A stretch of DNA of 64,000 nucleotides from Hansfordia pulvinata. Taxonomy: Eukaryota; Ascomycota; Sordariomycetes; Xylariales. A model generated the notes under the pieces. It ran no database searches and was not told the DNA's origin. It saw only the letters and a list, made by a program, of their open reading frames with translations. The position numbers and the translations under genes are program-made. Positions 33,625 through 45,239 of this stretch are shown piece by piece (within the stretch, counting starts at the first letter, position 1; each line of letters starts with the position of its first letter). The stretch spans positions 1,301,898-1,365,897 of the forward strand of contig BJKQ01000014.1 in the NCBI GenBank assembly GCA_006538405.1. Direction: 5' to 3'.

Positions 33625-35070
33625 ATGGAGGTCACTCAGACTGACCTGTCGGCTCTGGCCCTCGACAATGCGAAGCACTCCAAGGCCCTCTTCGGCCCCT
33701 TGTCCACCTCCACCGCCGAGTCGGCGCGCAAGAGACTCAAGCTGACTACCGACCCGACCGACCAAGAGGCCCTCTCTCTTCGATTCCGCGCCGAATACAG
33801 CCATGTCCGCGACCTGCCCCCTGCCCTCGCTCAAAAACAAGCCTCAGCCCTTGCCTCCCGCAAGAAGCCCAAGAAGTCCGCAGCGCAGCAGGATGGCCCC
33901 GCGAACGACGCCGCGACCCAGAAGCTCATCACGGGTGCTCCCTCGTCCGAAGCACCCTCCTCCTCCACATCCAACGCTCTTGTGCGCGCCACCAAGCCTG
34001 CGTCCTCGAAGCCTTCAATCAACCCCGGCGCGTCCGCCCCCTCATCTCAAGCCCTGACTTCAGCACGCGCCCAGGCCGCGAACCAGATGAAGCCCGAGTG
34101 GCATCCGCCGTGGAAGCTCATGAGGGTCATCTCTGGCCACCTTGGATGGGTAAGAAGCTTAGCTGTCGAGCCCGAGAACCAGTGGTTTGCCAGTGGTGCT
34201 GGCGACCGCACGATCAAAATTTGGGACCTGGCTTCGGGCAACCTGCGCCTGACACTGACTGGCCACATTTCCACGGTCCGCGGCCTTGCCGTGTCCCCTC
34301 GTCACCCTTACCTGTTCTCCTGCGGCGAGGATAAGATGGTTAAGTGCTGGGATCTGGAAACCAACAAGGTCATTCGTCACTACCACGGCCATCTCAGCGG
34401 TGTCTACACTCTGTCTCTTCATCCCACCCTCGACGTGCTCGTCACTGGCGGCAGAGACGGTGTCGCTCGTGTCTGGGACATGCGCACACGCAGTAATATC
34501 CACGTTCTCTCCGGTCACACTGGCACTGTGGCCGATGTCAAGTGTCAGGAGGCGGATCCTCAGGTCATCAGCGCTTCTCTCGATCAGACTGTCCGAATGT
34601 GGGACCTCGCCGCCGGCAAGACCATGGGTGTTTTGACTCACCACAAGAAAGGCGTTCGCGCACTCGCTCTTCACCCTACCGAATTCACGTTTGCGACTGG
34701 GTCCACAGGCAGCATCAAGCAATGGAAGTGTCCGGAAGGCGCTTTCATGGGCAATTTCGAGGGGCACAACTCCATCATCAACTCCCTTTCTGTAAACCAA
34801 GACGTCATGTTCTCTGGTGGTGACAACGGGTCGATGAACTTCTGGGATTGGAAGACGGGCCACAGGTTCCAATCCATGGACTCGATCGCTCAGCCTGGGT
34901 CTCTCGATGCCGAGGCTGGCATCATGAGTTCCACGTTTGACCGCACCGGAATGCGTCTGATTGTTGGAGAGGCTGACAAGACGATCAAAATCTGGAAACC
35001 CGATGAGAAGGCCACCCCCGAAACTCATCCCCTCGAGTGGCAGCCCACTCTTGGTCGGAGGAAATACTAG
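33625..35070 (+). CDS. PRP46: Pre-mRNA-splicing factor Prp46/PRL1 (WD40)
   Basis: Prp46 is a core protein of the Prp19-associated (NineTeen) complex in the activated spliceosome. The gene is a single exon of 481 residues. I chose [20 protein letters not shown] at 33625 because the 62 codons upstream are unconserved leader-like sequence. The N-terminal 150 residues are Ala/Ser-rich and include [15 protein letters not shown]. From about 170 a seven-bladed WD40 propeller begins with [21 protein letters not shown] and [17 protein letters not shown]. Later blades include [31 protein letters not shown] and [13 protein letters not shown]. The gene ends 301 bp from the end of the converging ORC1. Confidence 0.95.
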   Translation: MEVTQTDLSALALDNAKHSKALFGPLSTSTAESARKRLKLTTDPTDQEALSLRFRAEYSHVRDLPPALAQKQASALASRKKPKKSAAQQDGPANDAATQKLITGAPSSEAPSSSTSNALVRATKPASSKPSINPGASAPSSQALTSARAQAANQMKPEWHPPWKLMRVISGHLGWVRSLAVEPENQWFASGAGDRTIKIWDLASGNLRLTLTGHISTVRGLAVSPRHPYLFSCGEDKMVKCWDLETNKVIRHYHGHLSGVYTLSLHPTLDVLVTGGRDGVARVWDMRTRSNIHVLSGHTGTVADVKCQEADPQVISASLDQTVRMWDLAAGKTMGVLTHHKKGVRALALHPTEFTFATGSTGSIKQWKCPEGAFMGNFEGHNSIINSLSVNQDVMFSGGDNGSMNFWDWKTGHRFQSMDSIAQPGSLDAEAGIMSSTFDRTGMRLIVGEADKTIKIWKPDEKATPETHPLEWQPTLGRRKY

Positions 35071-35371
35071 GGATGGCAGCAGATAGATGGCGTGTTTTCT
35101 TACAAAGAGCAGCAAAAATAGTAAAGCGCATAATGTATGGCCGACTGCAGTCTCACGCTTTTGTTTTGCATGTTCTCGCGGCGCTCGGGGGTCGGCATGG
35201 GGTGGAAACTGTATTGTCAATGGCCTCGAACGTAAGCAGCCACCCAGACCGTGATAGACTGGTCAATTCGGTGTTCATCCACGTACATATTGGCTCCAGT
35301 CTATCACAGTCGCACACACACTTCTAAATTATGAAAGGCATTGTTATGCCGGTCTTTATTTGAACTACAGC
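35071..35371. other. Convergent 3' flank of PRP46 and ORC1
   Basis: This 301-bp gap holds the 3' UTRs of both genes. I see no other feature. Confidence 0.5.
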
Positions 35372-37845
35372 TCAGAACGCCATTCCGAGTGCCTTGATCT
35401 CTGGGTCGTCGCGAAATGCAAGTTTCACTTCCTCTTCGCCAACAGCCAGCCTGATCTTACTTGGTCTCTCAGGACGCAGACCCTCAAGAATAATGACGCC
35501 AGCTCCCGTCAGATCCACAGCAGCCGTGCCCACACCAGCTAGACGCGCAGACCTCACGTCATGCTTGCGAGCGACTAGCGGGCGGGTTTGCGCGTCGAAA
35601 CCCCCTTTCCCACCTTTTAATAAGCTGACACGGCGACTTGCTGCATCTACTATGAGTGCCCGGTTCATCTCTTCCATGACGTCGCCGTATGTGCTATCGG
35701 GTAGCCCTGTCCGCTCACTTTTGACCAGCAGCGCCGCAAGGATCAGCTTGCAGGCAAAGGGAAGGGCGCGTAGATACTGTTGCAAAGGGCTCGTGGTGGC
35801 CTCGGCAATGGCCCGCTTCACTGTTGCTATTGTGACCCTGCCCTTTGGGCCTTTCCCTGCCGCCGCAGAACCAGCAGACGATCTGCTATCCACACCACCG
35901 CCCCGAGCGGCTCTTCTGCTAGGTGTTCCTGGATCGCCATTTGAAAGTTTAGCGTCGGCCTCCGCAAGCTCGACAGCACGTCGGCATATGTCCAGAGCGC
36001 GACGTGCATCTCCGCTCACAGCAGCCACTTTGCGACTGGCAAACTGGACGGCGTCCGACTCGACCAGGCTGTTAGGCACGCCTTCAAGTCGTGACTGAAT
36101 AATGCGCATGAGTTGTTCATGGTTGTAGCCAGGGAAGGTGATTCTGGTGAGACCGAGGCGGCTGCTGATCTTATTGCTGAGAGTCCTTTCGGGGAGATCC
36201 ATAGTGTTTGCGACGGCTAGGACAATGAGTCGGGAGTGGCGTAGGCCTGGCCAATTGAAAAAGTTGTACATGACACTTTGATTCTTGGTGACAAGCTGGT
36301 CAAGTTCATCCATCAGTACGACACAAGGCACGCGGCGAGGACTTGGGTGACTAAATTCGCGCTCCAGTAGATCAAGCGCCTGCCCGGGGCTCACACGCTG
36401 GCCCCTAAGGGCCTCCCACAGTAACGAGTAAGACTGGTGAGGGTCAGTGATCTTCATGCCGTTGATTTCAACGAATATGAAGTCATCAAGCTCGTCGGAC
36501 CGCACTGCCTCGTCGAGGCGGCCAACAACCTCGCGCACCGTGGCAGTCTTCCCAGTCCCCGGCGTACCAGATATGTAGATGCAGGCTCCTGATCCATCCG
36601 TGATGGCCGCCTCGAGATGAGAGTACACTAGAGAGAATTCGGATTCGCGACAGGGCAGAGTCGTAGGAACTGAGGCGACGTGAAGCTGGGATCTCGCTAG
36701 CTGGAAGGGGGAAGACTGGTGGTGGCTTGGAGACAGTGTGCGCGTGGCCAGGGGTGTGAATTCAAGAGCTTTTTTCACGACAACTCTATACCGAAAGAAG
36801 TGGCAAGTCAGTCTAGATTCTGGGCCCATGTGCCCCTTGATTATTGCTCAAGCTGGTCCATTCGGGCCAGTGGCGGGCGGTCGGGGGCAATGTGGTGACT
36901 GGAAGGGAGGAGCTGGCTGGCTTACCTGCGACTCGACGGTGTCACAACTCGGGTTGTCTTTTGTCTCTTCCGGGGCGTTACTACGCTGCGAGACGAGGTC
37001 TCTCTTCCTTCCTCTTCATTCTCCAAGTAGATGTCTTCATCTTGATCACCCGGCAGGGGAGCGACGTAGGTTGGGTCATCGGAGGTAGAGGCAGCCGCTG
37101 TGGCAGCAGCCTGCGCGGGCTTCCGACGCCTCCTGGTGGACTGTGTACTCTTCTGGACCAATTCGCGTAGCTTGGGTATGTCGTCCTCATCACCACCGTA
37201 TATATCTTCCCAGACAAATTCGTCCGTGTAAGTCGTGGTGCGCGTATTGCAACCTCTGCGGCATATGAAGACCTTGTTGTATTCCGGAGAAGACCGAGGA
37301 ACCTTCCCCGACGGGTATTTTTCGTGGAACCTGGCCGGTGACATGACTGTGGCCTTGCCGTTTATAGAAGCCAGGGGATTGATGTCGGAGGAGGGAGTAA
37401 TATAAAGCTCGTTCGGGAGGTGGTCGGATCGTTTGCGGTCATTGTTGCGGATTTCGGAGTGCGTCGAGAACCACAGAAAGTTGGCGGCCATGTCGCCATC
37501 ATCATCGTCTGGAATGAACTCCGTGGCGATTGCTACCCAAGCCTCATTGGAGCCCTCGGCTTTGAGAAGGAGGCAGTCGCCAACGCGGCATTCGAAGATG
37601 CCATTGCGGGCTCCTTTGATGGGAGCCTGTCGGGTGGTACCAGCGGTAGCAGCTAGACGCTTCCTTTTTCTTGGTGTTTCCGGGTCGGCGCCCTCTTGTG
37701 TGTGCGGGTCAGAGGCCGCGGCGTCTCGATAGATGAACTCCCACGGAAGATCATCGTCGCCAAGCTCGTCATCCGAATCGTCTCGGGCAACGCCAGGGTG
37801 GCTGTGGGTGTTGGCATGGGCCCGGGGTTGGCGTTTGGCTGCCAT
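35372..37845 (-). CDS. ORC1: Origin recognition complex subunit 1
   Basis: Orc1 is the ATP-binding subunit of ORC, which marks replication origins and loads MCM. Exons on the minus strand are 37845-36926 and 36785-35372; intron 36786-36925 (140 nt) starts GTAAGC and ends GTATAG. The product is 777 residues. A BAH domain lies at about 80-240 (FECRVGDCLLLKAEGSNEAW, FICRRGCNTRT), followed by a basic, Arg-rich linker. The AAA+ module has Walker A GTPGTGKT (residues 380-387), Walker B VVLMDELDQL, sensor 1 VLAVANTMDLPE and sensor 2 GDARRALDICRRA. A winged-helix region closes the protein. I chose ATG 37845 (MAAKRQPRAHANTHS); the frame stays open upstream to 38040, with another ATG at 37920, but that part looks like leader. 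Confidence 0.95.
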
Positions 37846-38909
37846 TGTGCTGGGTTGGCCGGTCTCTTCGATATATAAGGTCGCGACGGAACCATCGGTG
37901 ATGGTGTAGTCACAACTCATGTGCGTCTTTGGGAAAGCATTCTTTAGGGACGGGCAACGGGCGCGCGGGCCTCTAACCCACTGGCGTGTGCAGTTCAAGT
38001 ACTTACGTGAGGTGGTGCGGGCATTGGACGTCGCGCCCACACGCGCTAGTCTCTTTCGAGAGGAGAGTCTGTGGTGTCTTCAACGCGAGTTCACGTGATA
38101 GCGACACTCAATGTAATGATGAGGAGGGGCATGCCCGTAGACTGGGCTCAGTCTCCGTGCCATGGCTACCAACGGATTTCCGATTGTGCCATCCGTTTGG
38201 ATGTATCGTATTTCTATTCAAACTTCGCTGCACAATAAGCAGGTACAGGTTTCTGATTATAATAACGGTTAGGAAGCAGGTACCTGACTTAAGGGATATT
38301 GTAATGGCCTGTGCACTCCAATGGCTTCTTGGTCCTGCAGACGACAATCGGGGTAGGGCATTAATGGCACCTTGGTGTTCATATTTGAGCAGAGAAGCCC
38401 AATACGTGCGCCTTCAATGCATGGTACCAGTACCTTAGGTACCTCTGAGATTGTTTGCACGTTACGTCAGGTGGCTGGCTGGCTGTGGGTTTTAGCCAAA
38501 TAACCCTCAATGATACAGCCGGGTCTCATGCTCGGACCCGTCCTAAGGCAACCCGCAGCTGTAAATGCGTCCTATATCCGTCGTCGACTGGTCCCTTCCA
38601 CACTAATTTCATGTTTTAGAAGCAGCGTGTGTGTCTTGGCGGCTGTCGATCATCGCTTGAGCTTGAGGCTACCGTACCTGTCCAGGGCGCTTGGGTGGTG
38701 CCTGCCTTCCCCGTGTTCAATCTATCCATGTACTCGGGTTTGTAGCACACCAGACAACAAGCGGCAGCTTCTTCGGTGTCGGCAGTTTGTCGAGTGCAGT
38801 GCTCAAGTATACACCACCCGACAGACACCCGACAGTCACCCATAACAACCTCAAACCCTTGTTCATTCCTTGCAAGCCAGACTTTTGGCCATCACTACGA
38901 GCACTCGCC
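37846..38909. other. Divergent region between ORC1 and the small unknown gene
   Basis: About 1 kb with no supported gene. The palindrome AGGTACCT is at 38437-38444 beside GGTACCAGTACCTT. Confidence 0.5.
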
Positions 38910-39560
38910 ATGGCGACGTTAATCGATCTGTGAGTTCCGTCTTCTTATGAAAACCACCTACATATCAAGACGAATCCCATCTCAAGGCCCACCGGCCAAG
39001 ACACCCGGCAAGCACTAACCATACATCTCAGTGATGACTGTTCAAGCAGCTTACCCGGTTCAACAAGTCTGGCCTGGAAGCGCATCGAGGCCCCCGGCAG
39101 GTCACTCCAGAAACACTGGGCAACGAACAACCGCGGCAAATCTGCGGCAACCACTGCCACCGTGAGTCAACTTGATTGAACCCACAACTTACAGGCTGCC
39201 AACGTCGGCTGACTCATGTGGTGCGGCCATACTCAGGCTGTCTTTATTCCTATACCAAGCCCAGGAATGCCCGAGGTTGGTATAGACCAGGTTCGCTCAC
39301 TTGTGGCCAAGGACGTCGGTCAAAATGGTACCCTTGGCTTTGGAAAGGCGGCCGGTTTTGATTATCTCGTCTTCGACACGGTCAATCGTCAGGTCATGCC
39401 CTTCGTGGCCTCGGCCAGATATCACGTGGAAACGCTGAACATGCCTTCCGCATCAATTTCAAATGCGGAGTTCAAGTCCACGTCGACAACCGTCCCTGTG
39501 TCGCTCGATGGGTCTTCTCAACATGACAGGAAGAAGCGCTCGGTTACTAGAGGCCAATGA
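38910..39560 (+). CDS. Small spliced protein of unknown function
   Basis: I do not recognise this protein. Three exons, 38910-38929, 39032-39161 and 39237-39560, give 157 residues. The introns are convincing: 38930-39031 starts GTGAGT with branch site CACTAACC and ends CTCAG; 39162-39236 starts GTGAGT with CTGAC and ends CTCAG. The protein begins MATLIDLDDCSSSLPGS. A compact part follows (AVFIPIPSPGMPEVGIDQVR, LVAKDVGQNGTLGFGKAAGF, DYLVFDTVNRQVMPFVASAR), and it ends with a Ser/Thr-rich, basic tail (SSQHDRKKRSVTRGQ). No signal peptide or membrane span is seen. Two clean introns in frame argue for a real gene. Function is unknown and it may be lineage-restricted. Confidence 0.65.
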
Positions 39561-40442
39561 CGGGCAGGATTCGTGCCGACCCGCGTAAACTGGTTGATAC
39601 CTGCCGTCGAGGGAAGCTTTCAATGAGACTGAGCGGACAATATCACCCGGGCACATGCTGCTTCGTGTCATCTCGCACCGAGACGCGGCATGCAGCGATG
39701 GGACTGGGTATCGCCGGAAGTATTGACAGCCAAATAAGACCAAGTCGACCATGAACAGAATAACTCGCCCAATTTGCATGATTATGACAGCCTCGAACTT
39801 GTGTGATTCGGAGACTCTATGAATACCAAGGCCAAGCCACACCGCTTACGCCGCATCAGCCTTTCAAGGAGCGATCAAGCCCCGAGCTGGAGCAGCACGT
39901 CTGGCGCTGCAAATCCAGTCCCCACAGGATGGCCTTGTCAAGCAAGCTTCCCTGTGCTGCCCAAATTGGATTCATGCCCAACCTGAGGAAAAGCATGTCC
40001 CAGGCGAAGTGCCAGCAGCCGCTAATCAGCGACTGAGTTTTGTATACAACCGACCCCCATGAGACCACAGGCTTGGTCCGGCATATCGAGACAGGCCTAG
40101 CTCGTAGATCTGCGACTGATCTCACTATCTTGCAGAAAAGTGGATGTTTCGCTGGCCGGATCGCAGTCTTGAAGAGAATCTGAGGATACCACCAGCTACA
40201 TAACATGGCGATGTCAAAATTGACACCAAGTGAATCTTCTTGGATTTTGCATAGCCGCTCTTATAGAGGGCCACGTTCAGAGTTGTGGAGACGCAACCCG
40301 TCAAGTTAGGCGCGGAGAGGGGCATTGGTCGGTTTTTATCAAGATGGCCGGATGGGGATCGGGGTGGCTTGGAGGTCACGGGTCGTCAAGGGTCGAGTGC
40401 CGCCGGGGGGTGGGGGTTGAGAATTCGGATTACAGGTGAGGC
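39561..40442. other. Convergent intergenic region
   Basis: Shared 3' flank of the small unknown gene and PFD5. I see no gene or repeat in it. Confidence 0.45.
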
Positions 40443-41259
40443 CTAAGCAGACGCAGAGGGCTGCTGCTCCTGAGCGGGCCCGCTGGTCATTTTCTGCCTC
40501 AGGACTGAATGGTTGATCGCAAGATTAGCAGGCGAGCATGGAGTTTGATGACAAAAGGCGGGAAGACGTGGGGATCAGGTGCTCACCTTCCTCGATCATG
40601 CGAACGTTATTTGTCTTTTCTTGGACGATGGCTTCCAGCTCCTTTATGCTTCCGCCAACTTCTGTGACCTTGGACTCGTAGAACTTGGTTGCTGATTTGA
40701 TATCCTTCTCGACATAAAAGCCAGTGCCCACGTCGACTATGACTCGAGAGGCATCCGCAAGCTTTCCAGGAACGTATAGAGAGTTGGTGAGAGGCACGAG
40801 AATGGACTTGTCATCTATGACAGAAGGAGACGTCGAGGGGTTAATTGATGCACCGAAGACGCTGTGGATGAGTGGCCGATGGCGAATGGGATGCCGACGT
40901 ACCTTGGAGAGCAGGAGACTTGCCGCCCTGAACGCACCGCAGACACTCGCGGAACTTGGACTGGGCAGAGTGGAGTTGCGCAAAAGAGGAAGTTAGGTGC
41001 TCGAGCTCCTCATCGAGCTGCTTCTTGACCTGGCTAAGTTGCTGAGCACTCAAGCTGTCCAGATTAACTAAGGATTTGTAGATGCAATATCAGCGCCAGA
41101 TCCTAGGTCTCAGGGAAAATGACAGGCTGCCCCGACATCAGGGTAAGCAGATGAGGCCCTGGAGAGACGGGGCGGCTTTTGGCCGAGAAACAGGCGTGGT
41201 CGACGGATAACCGCGTCCCTTGGTCGTGTCTTACCGGTTCCGCCGTTGCCTGCGGACAT
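40443..41259 (-). CDS. PFD5: Prefoldin subunit 5 (alpha-type)
   Basis: This alpha-type subunit pairs with the beta subunits, including PFD1 at 24335-24936, in the hexameric actin/tubulin chaperone. Four exons on the minus strand, 41259-41235, 41067-40903, 40814-40587 and 40504-40443, give 159 residues. Introns are 167, 88 and 82 nt, all GT-AG (GTAAGA, GTACGT and GTGAGC donors). The join MSAGNGGT-VNLDSLSAQQLSQVKK and the following DEELEHLTSSFAQLHSAQSK match the family's N-terminal helix. SILVPLTNSLYVPGKL is the conserved beta-hairpin. GTGFYVEKDIKSATKFYESKV leads into the C-terminal helix, and a short Gln/Ser/Ala tail ends the protein. Confidence 0.94.
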
Positions 41260-41948
41260 GTTGAGTTTCGTAGATTCGGCGCTTGCAGTAATCGAGACGG
41301 GCCTGAAAATTGCGGGAGCGATGGGGAGATTCGGTGCGGTTGTAGAGTGTGTCTGTTGGAACGGTTCCTTGTACTGAAGGCTGTTCTGCTTCGCTCGCTG
41401 GTGCACGCGTAGTCGGCTTTGAGAGGTCGATTTTTGAGTGAGCGCATAGCGGGGAACTTTCAAAGTACAATTGTTGCAGCGCGGTACCAAACACGCCTCG
41501 ACGGTGGTGGGGTCGTCTTGTTGGCTCGTACGAGTACCTCCCTAGGGGGCGTTGCATGGGGTACCTAAGGTAGCTAAGGTACTTGTGTGCTCACCAACCC
41601 TTTACGAGTAACCCCTCCAGGTGTACCATTTAGGAAAACACCTTGTAGAGGCATGATCCCTCTAAATGGATAAATCAAACCACATGTGATGATGAACCTA
41701 TGTCAAGTCTGATGCACATACAAATTGGCAATCCCCGCTCACTTCGGCCCAGTAACACGACACTGGCGGCATACCCGAGGGGTCATTCGACTGGGGGCAT
41801 TTGACAGGAGGAATTCGTCTCATTAACATAATCATCATCTCTCATGCTCCCCATGGCTCTGACACTGAGAGCAATGCGGCAAGCAAAAAGCTAGCCTAAC
41901 CTTTCTAAATCATCAAGTCATGTACAAGTTCGCACGCTGTGTGGGGTA
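41260..41948. other. Intergenic region between PFD5 and the coiled-coil gene
   Basis: I see no gene. A nested TACCTAAGGTAGCTAAGGTAC word lies at about 41570-41582, next to the PFD5 upstream region. Confidence 0.45.
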
Positions 41949-43624
41949 TCAGGAATCAGACTCCTTGGCCGCCTCCTCGGTTGCCGCTCCCGCCTCACCC
42001 TCGCTCGACTTGGCCTTGGCCGCCTGCTCTTCCAGCTGCTGTCGCACCTGCTTCAGCTCCTCTTCCAGGGCCTGCGCCTTGTCCGTCGCCTCACACTTAT
42101 CTGTCTCAAGCTGCTCTGCCTTGGCTTGCGCCTCGGCAAGCTTGGCCTTGCTCTCGGTTTCCGCCTCCTGGCTCTTCTTCTTCTCGCTCTCTTGCTCGGC
42201 CAGCTTGCTCTCGAGGTCCTTGTTCTCCTGCAATCGAGTCAGTTATAATGTCCACACTACATGGCCGTGATAGGTCCCAGGACGGGAGAGCATCTCACCT
42301 GCTGGGCAGCCTGTAGGCTCTCTTGGGCCTTGTTGGCCTTGGCCTCAGTCTCAGCTGCCTCAGATTTCGCCTTCTCCAGCTCATTGGCGCGCTCAGACTG
42401 CAGCTTCTTCTGGCTCTCCTCCGATTCCTCTGCGCTCTTCTCGAGCTTGGCGACTTGGTCTTTCAAGGTCTTCAGCTCAGACTCATGTGCTTGAGCCAGA
42501 GCTTTCTTCTGTTCCTCGGCGTCCGCGGTCGCGCTCTCGGCAGCATCCAGCTTCTTGCTGAGGTCGTCATGCGCTTGCTGAAGCGACTTCAGCTTCTCTT
42601 GCAGCTCTCCCGACTCTTTGTCTGCAGCACCGGACTGTTTGGCGGATTCCTCCTTCAGTGAATCGAGAGTCGCTTGGAGTTCGCTGTTCTTCTTCTGGGC
42701 AGATTCGAGCTCAGACTTGACAGCAGCGAGGTCATCGCCAGAACCCTTCTGTAGCTTCTCGTGTTCTTGCTGCAGCTCAGTGCACTTTTGCTGCGATTCG
42801 GCGAGGTTGGCCTTGGCAGCAGAGAGCTCCGCATCCAAATCTTGCTTGAGCTTCGCATTCGCCTCGTCAAGACTGGCATACTTCTGCAGCGAATCGGCCA
42901 GGTTCTGCTTCACCGACTGGAGTTCGGCATCCAGATCCTTCTTGAGCGCATCGTGTTCCTTCTGTAGTGTGTCGCGCTCCTGCTGAGCTTGGGCAAGGGC
43001 AGCCTTCTGTTCGTCCAAGGCCTTCTTCGAGCCGTCAAGTTCGGCCTGGAGTTTGGTGATATCTTGCTGTAGTGTCGCGCCCTGCTTCTCCGATTTCTCG
43101 AGCTGCTCCTTGACCGAGGCCAGGCTTGCATCAGAGGACGATTGGAGGGACTGGCGCTCGCGAGCTGCCTCCTCAGCCTGTTGCTTGGAAGCCTCGGCTT
43201 GCTGGACAAGCGAATCTTTCTCAAGACCAAGAGCCTTGAGGTTCTCCTCAAGCTGTGCGATTTGGCCCTGGGCGGCAGTCAAGCCCTGAGCACTGGTGGC
43301 AGCCGCATCGCGAAGCTGCTGCTCCGACTTGGAAGTAACATCCTGGAGCTCGGTCCGCAGAGATGCAACTAGATCGTCGTTCTTCTTCTCGCTGGATTCG
43401 GATTGCGCCTCGAGGTGCTTGATCTGCTTCGTCAACGACTCGATCTGCTCGTTGACCCTGGAAAGCTCGTCTTTGGCGGTGACAAGCTCCTTCTCCTTGG
43501 CCTCGTGGTCCTTTTCGAGGGTTTCGATGGTCTCCTCCTTATCAGCTAGCTTCTGCTCTATGGCATCGCGCTGCTGCTTAGTGAGTCCATTGGAGCCATA
43601 GAATGTGGAAAGGACGTTGCCCAT
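41949..43624 (-). CDS. Long coiled-coil protein with N-myristoylation-type start, function unknown
   Basis: Exons on the minus strand are 43624-42299 and 42227-41949, joined at a codon boundary; intron 42228-42298 (71 nt) starts GTGAGA, has a CTGACTC branch site and ends TTGCAG. The 534 residues are almost entirely heptad-rich Glu/Gln/Lys/Ala/Leu coiled coil, with repeated LQKEHDALKKDLDAELQSVK-like units that recur about every 30-40 residues in the middle. The start MGNVLSTFYG has Gly2 and Ser6, the usual N-myristoyltransferase pattern, which suggests membrane attachment by the N-terminus. It ends EEAAKESDS. Long coiled coils cannot be assigned by composition, so no function is claimed. Tether or eisosome-like scaffold roles are possible but unproven. 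Confidence 0.8.
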
Positions 43625-44570
43625 GTCGGAAAACAGTGAGGGGACGAAAGCTAAGGCTTGGCTGCAGGTGCGAGAGCTTGGTGGAAGGGTTGATCAATCG
43701 ATAGACACAAAGCCGAAGCAAAACCAGAGTTGGGCAAACAATAGTAAGGAGAAGAAGCAGAGACGAGATTTTCGGTCCCGGGTGGTTCGCGAGAAAAGGT
43801 ACCGGCCACCAATGACCAACCTCCAAATTTGGCGGTCAGGAGAGCGGCAAGTGGGATGGTTGGTCGCCACGGCAGCGGCCGGCAGAAAAAGACGTTAGAA
43901 GTGGGTCACCCGCCCCTCTGTTATTGCGAATTGGCAAGTGATCGTCGCTCTGGCCTGGCGGACTCGGACCTGTGGTGAAATTGCGGGCGCCACGGGTCGT
44001 TCTAATAAGTTCGGTAGCACATCCATGAACATCCACCAGCTGCGCTCTGTGCTCGTACGCGCGCGCGCGGGATAAAACCGGGAGGCGTTCGTCAGCCAGC
44101 CACATTGTTGACCTGGATTCAGCCAATCGACAGCAAGGGCACGGAGGGCCAGCCAACCACTATTTACAGCGGTGCTGAGGATTAGCCAACCACGAATCCA
44201 GCCGTATTCGTACTTCCAAAGCAGAATCTCGCGAAATTATAAGGACCCCTCCCTGTTACTGTTTTCTTTCCTGATCAAAGATATGCGTGAGGTTCTCGCG
44301 ACATACTCGTACTAACTGAGAGACCTTGTTGATTTCTGCCCTGTTCCGCATCGTCTTGGGACCGGTGGAGATTGACATGGCCCGACCTGAATCGATCACC
44401 TACATGATAGACTACTGCATGCACTTTGCTGCACGTGAACGTAGTCCACTTATCTATGCACAAAGGACTTAGGTTCGTACAGCTGATTGTTCGTACTCGT
44501 GTTAACTTGAACGAGGCTCTTTAAAGTCATACATTTTCAGTAACTTCAGCATCGTTCACGGAAATTTCGA
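43625..44570. other. Upstream region of the coiled-coil gene, last GC-balanced sequence before the AT-rich block
   Basis: Contains the probable promoter of the minus-strand coiled-coil gene and an alternating CGCGCGCGCG run near 44059. Composition is still balanced to about 44,520 and then falls sharply within 100 bases. No gene is supported. Confidence 0.5.
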
Positions 44571-44785
44571 CACATTTATGTACAGAATGAATGAAAACAT
44601 TTTCAAATATATGTTTAACTGATTTTAAGTTAAAACAGCTTTTATTACATCATTTTTCTTGTTTTTAAGATAAAAAAATAATGATATTATATTTTAAAGT
44701 GTTATTCTACGTGTTATATAATTATTCTATCTTTAATTTTAGAACTTATATATATTATATAGTACTTTAAGCATTTTCAATTATT

Positions 44786-44970
44786 AAGGTTAATAATGAG
44801 TTAACTCGAATTTGATTTATATAAATCCGGATTCACGTGAGTTACTCACCTCTTTGAATTAAACTTTAATAAATCAGTTTACGTGAATCCGAATTTATAT
44901 AAGTTATTAATATTATTAATTTAAAATAACTCACGTAAATCTAAGTTATTTAAAAGTTAACTTATAAATT
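44786..44970. repeat. Dispersed palindromic repeat, one end only
   Basis: Begins AAGGTTAATA (44786-44795) followed by GAGTTAACTCGAA and CCGGATTCACGTGAGTTACT, the arm seen at one end of the full repeat units at 50200 and elsewhere. The other half is missing or decayed beyond recognition. It is the copy closest to the gene-rich region. Confidence 0.6.
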
Positions 44971-45239
44971 CAATTTTTTTAAATTAATAAAATTGAAAGC
45001 TTATATAAATAAGATTTAAATAAGTTTAAATGGTATAAAAATTATACTTATAATTATATTTAATTTATATAAACCTATTTTGACTTAATTTAATAACAAT
45101 AATTTATTTACTTTATAATTAAGTATATATATAATAAACTGTTAATATATATTATAATAATATAAACTGTTTTATACATCATAATAATGTAAGCTTATTT
45201 AAAATAAAAACGATGATTTAAGTTAATTTAAATTTAAAA

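Noticed and set aside
34159..35220. 353-codon frame on the minus strand across PRP46
   Set aside because: It is the antisense shadow of the WD40 repeats.
8113..43624. A biosynthetic or defence gene cluster
   Set aside because: The genes are unrelated housekeeping functions; no synthase, transporter-regulator pairing or NLR-like gene is present.
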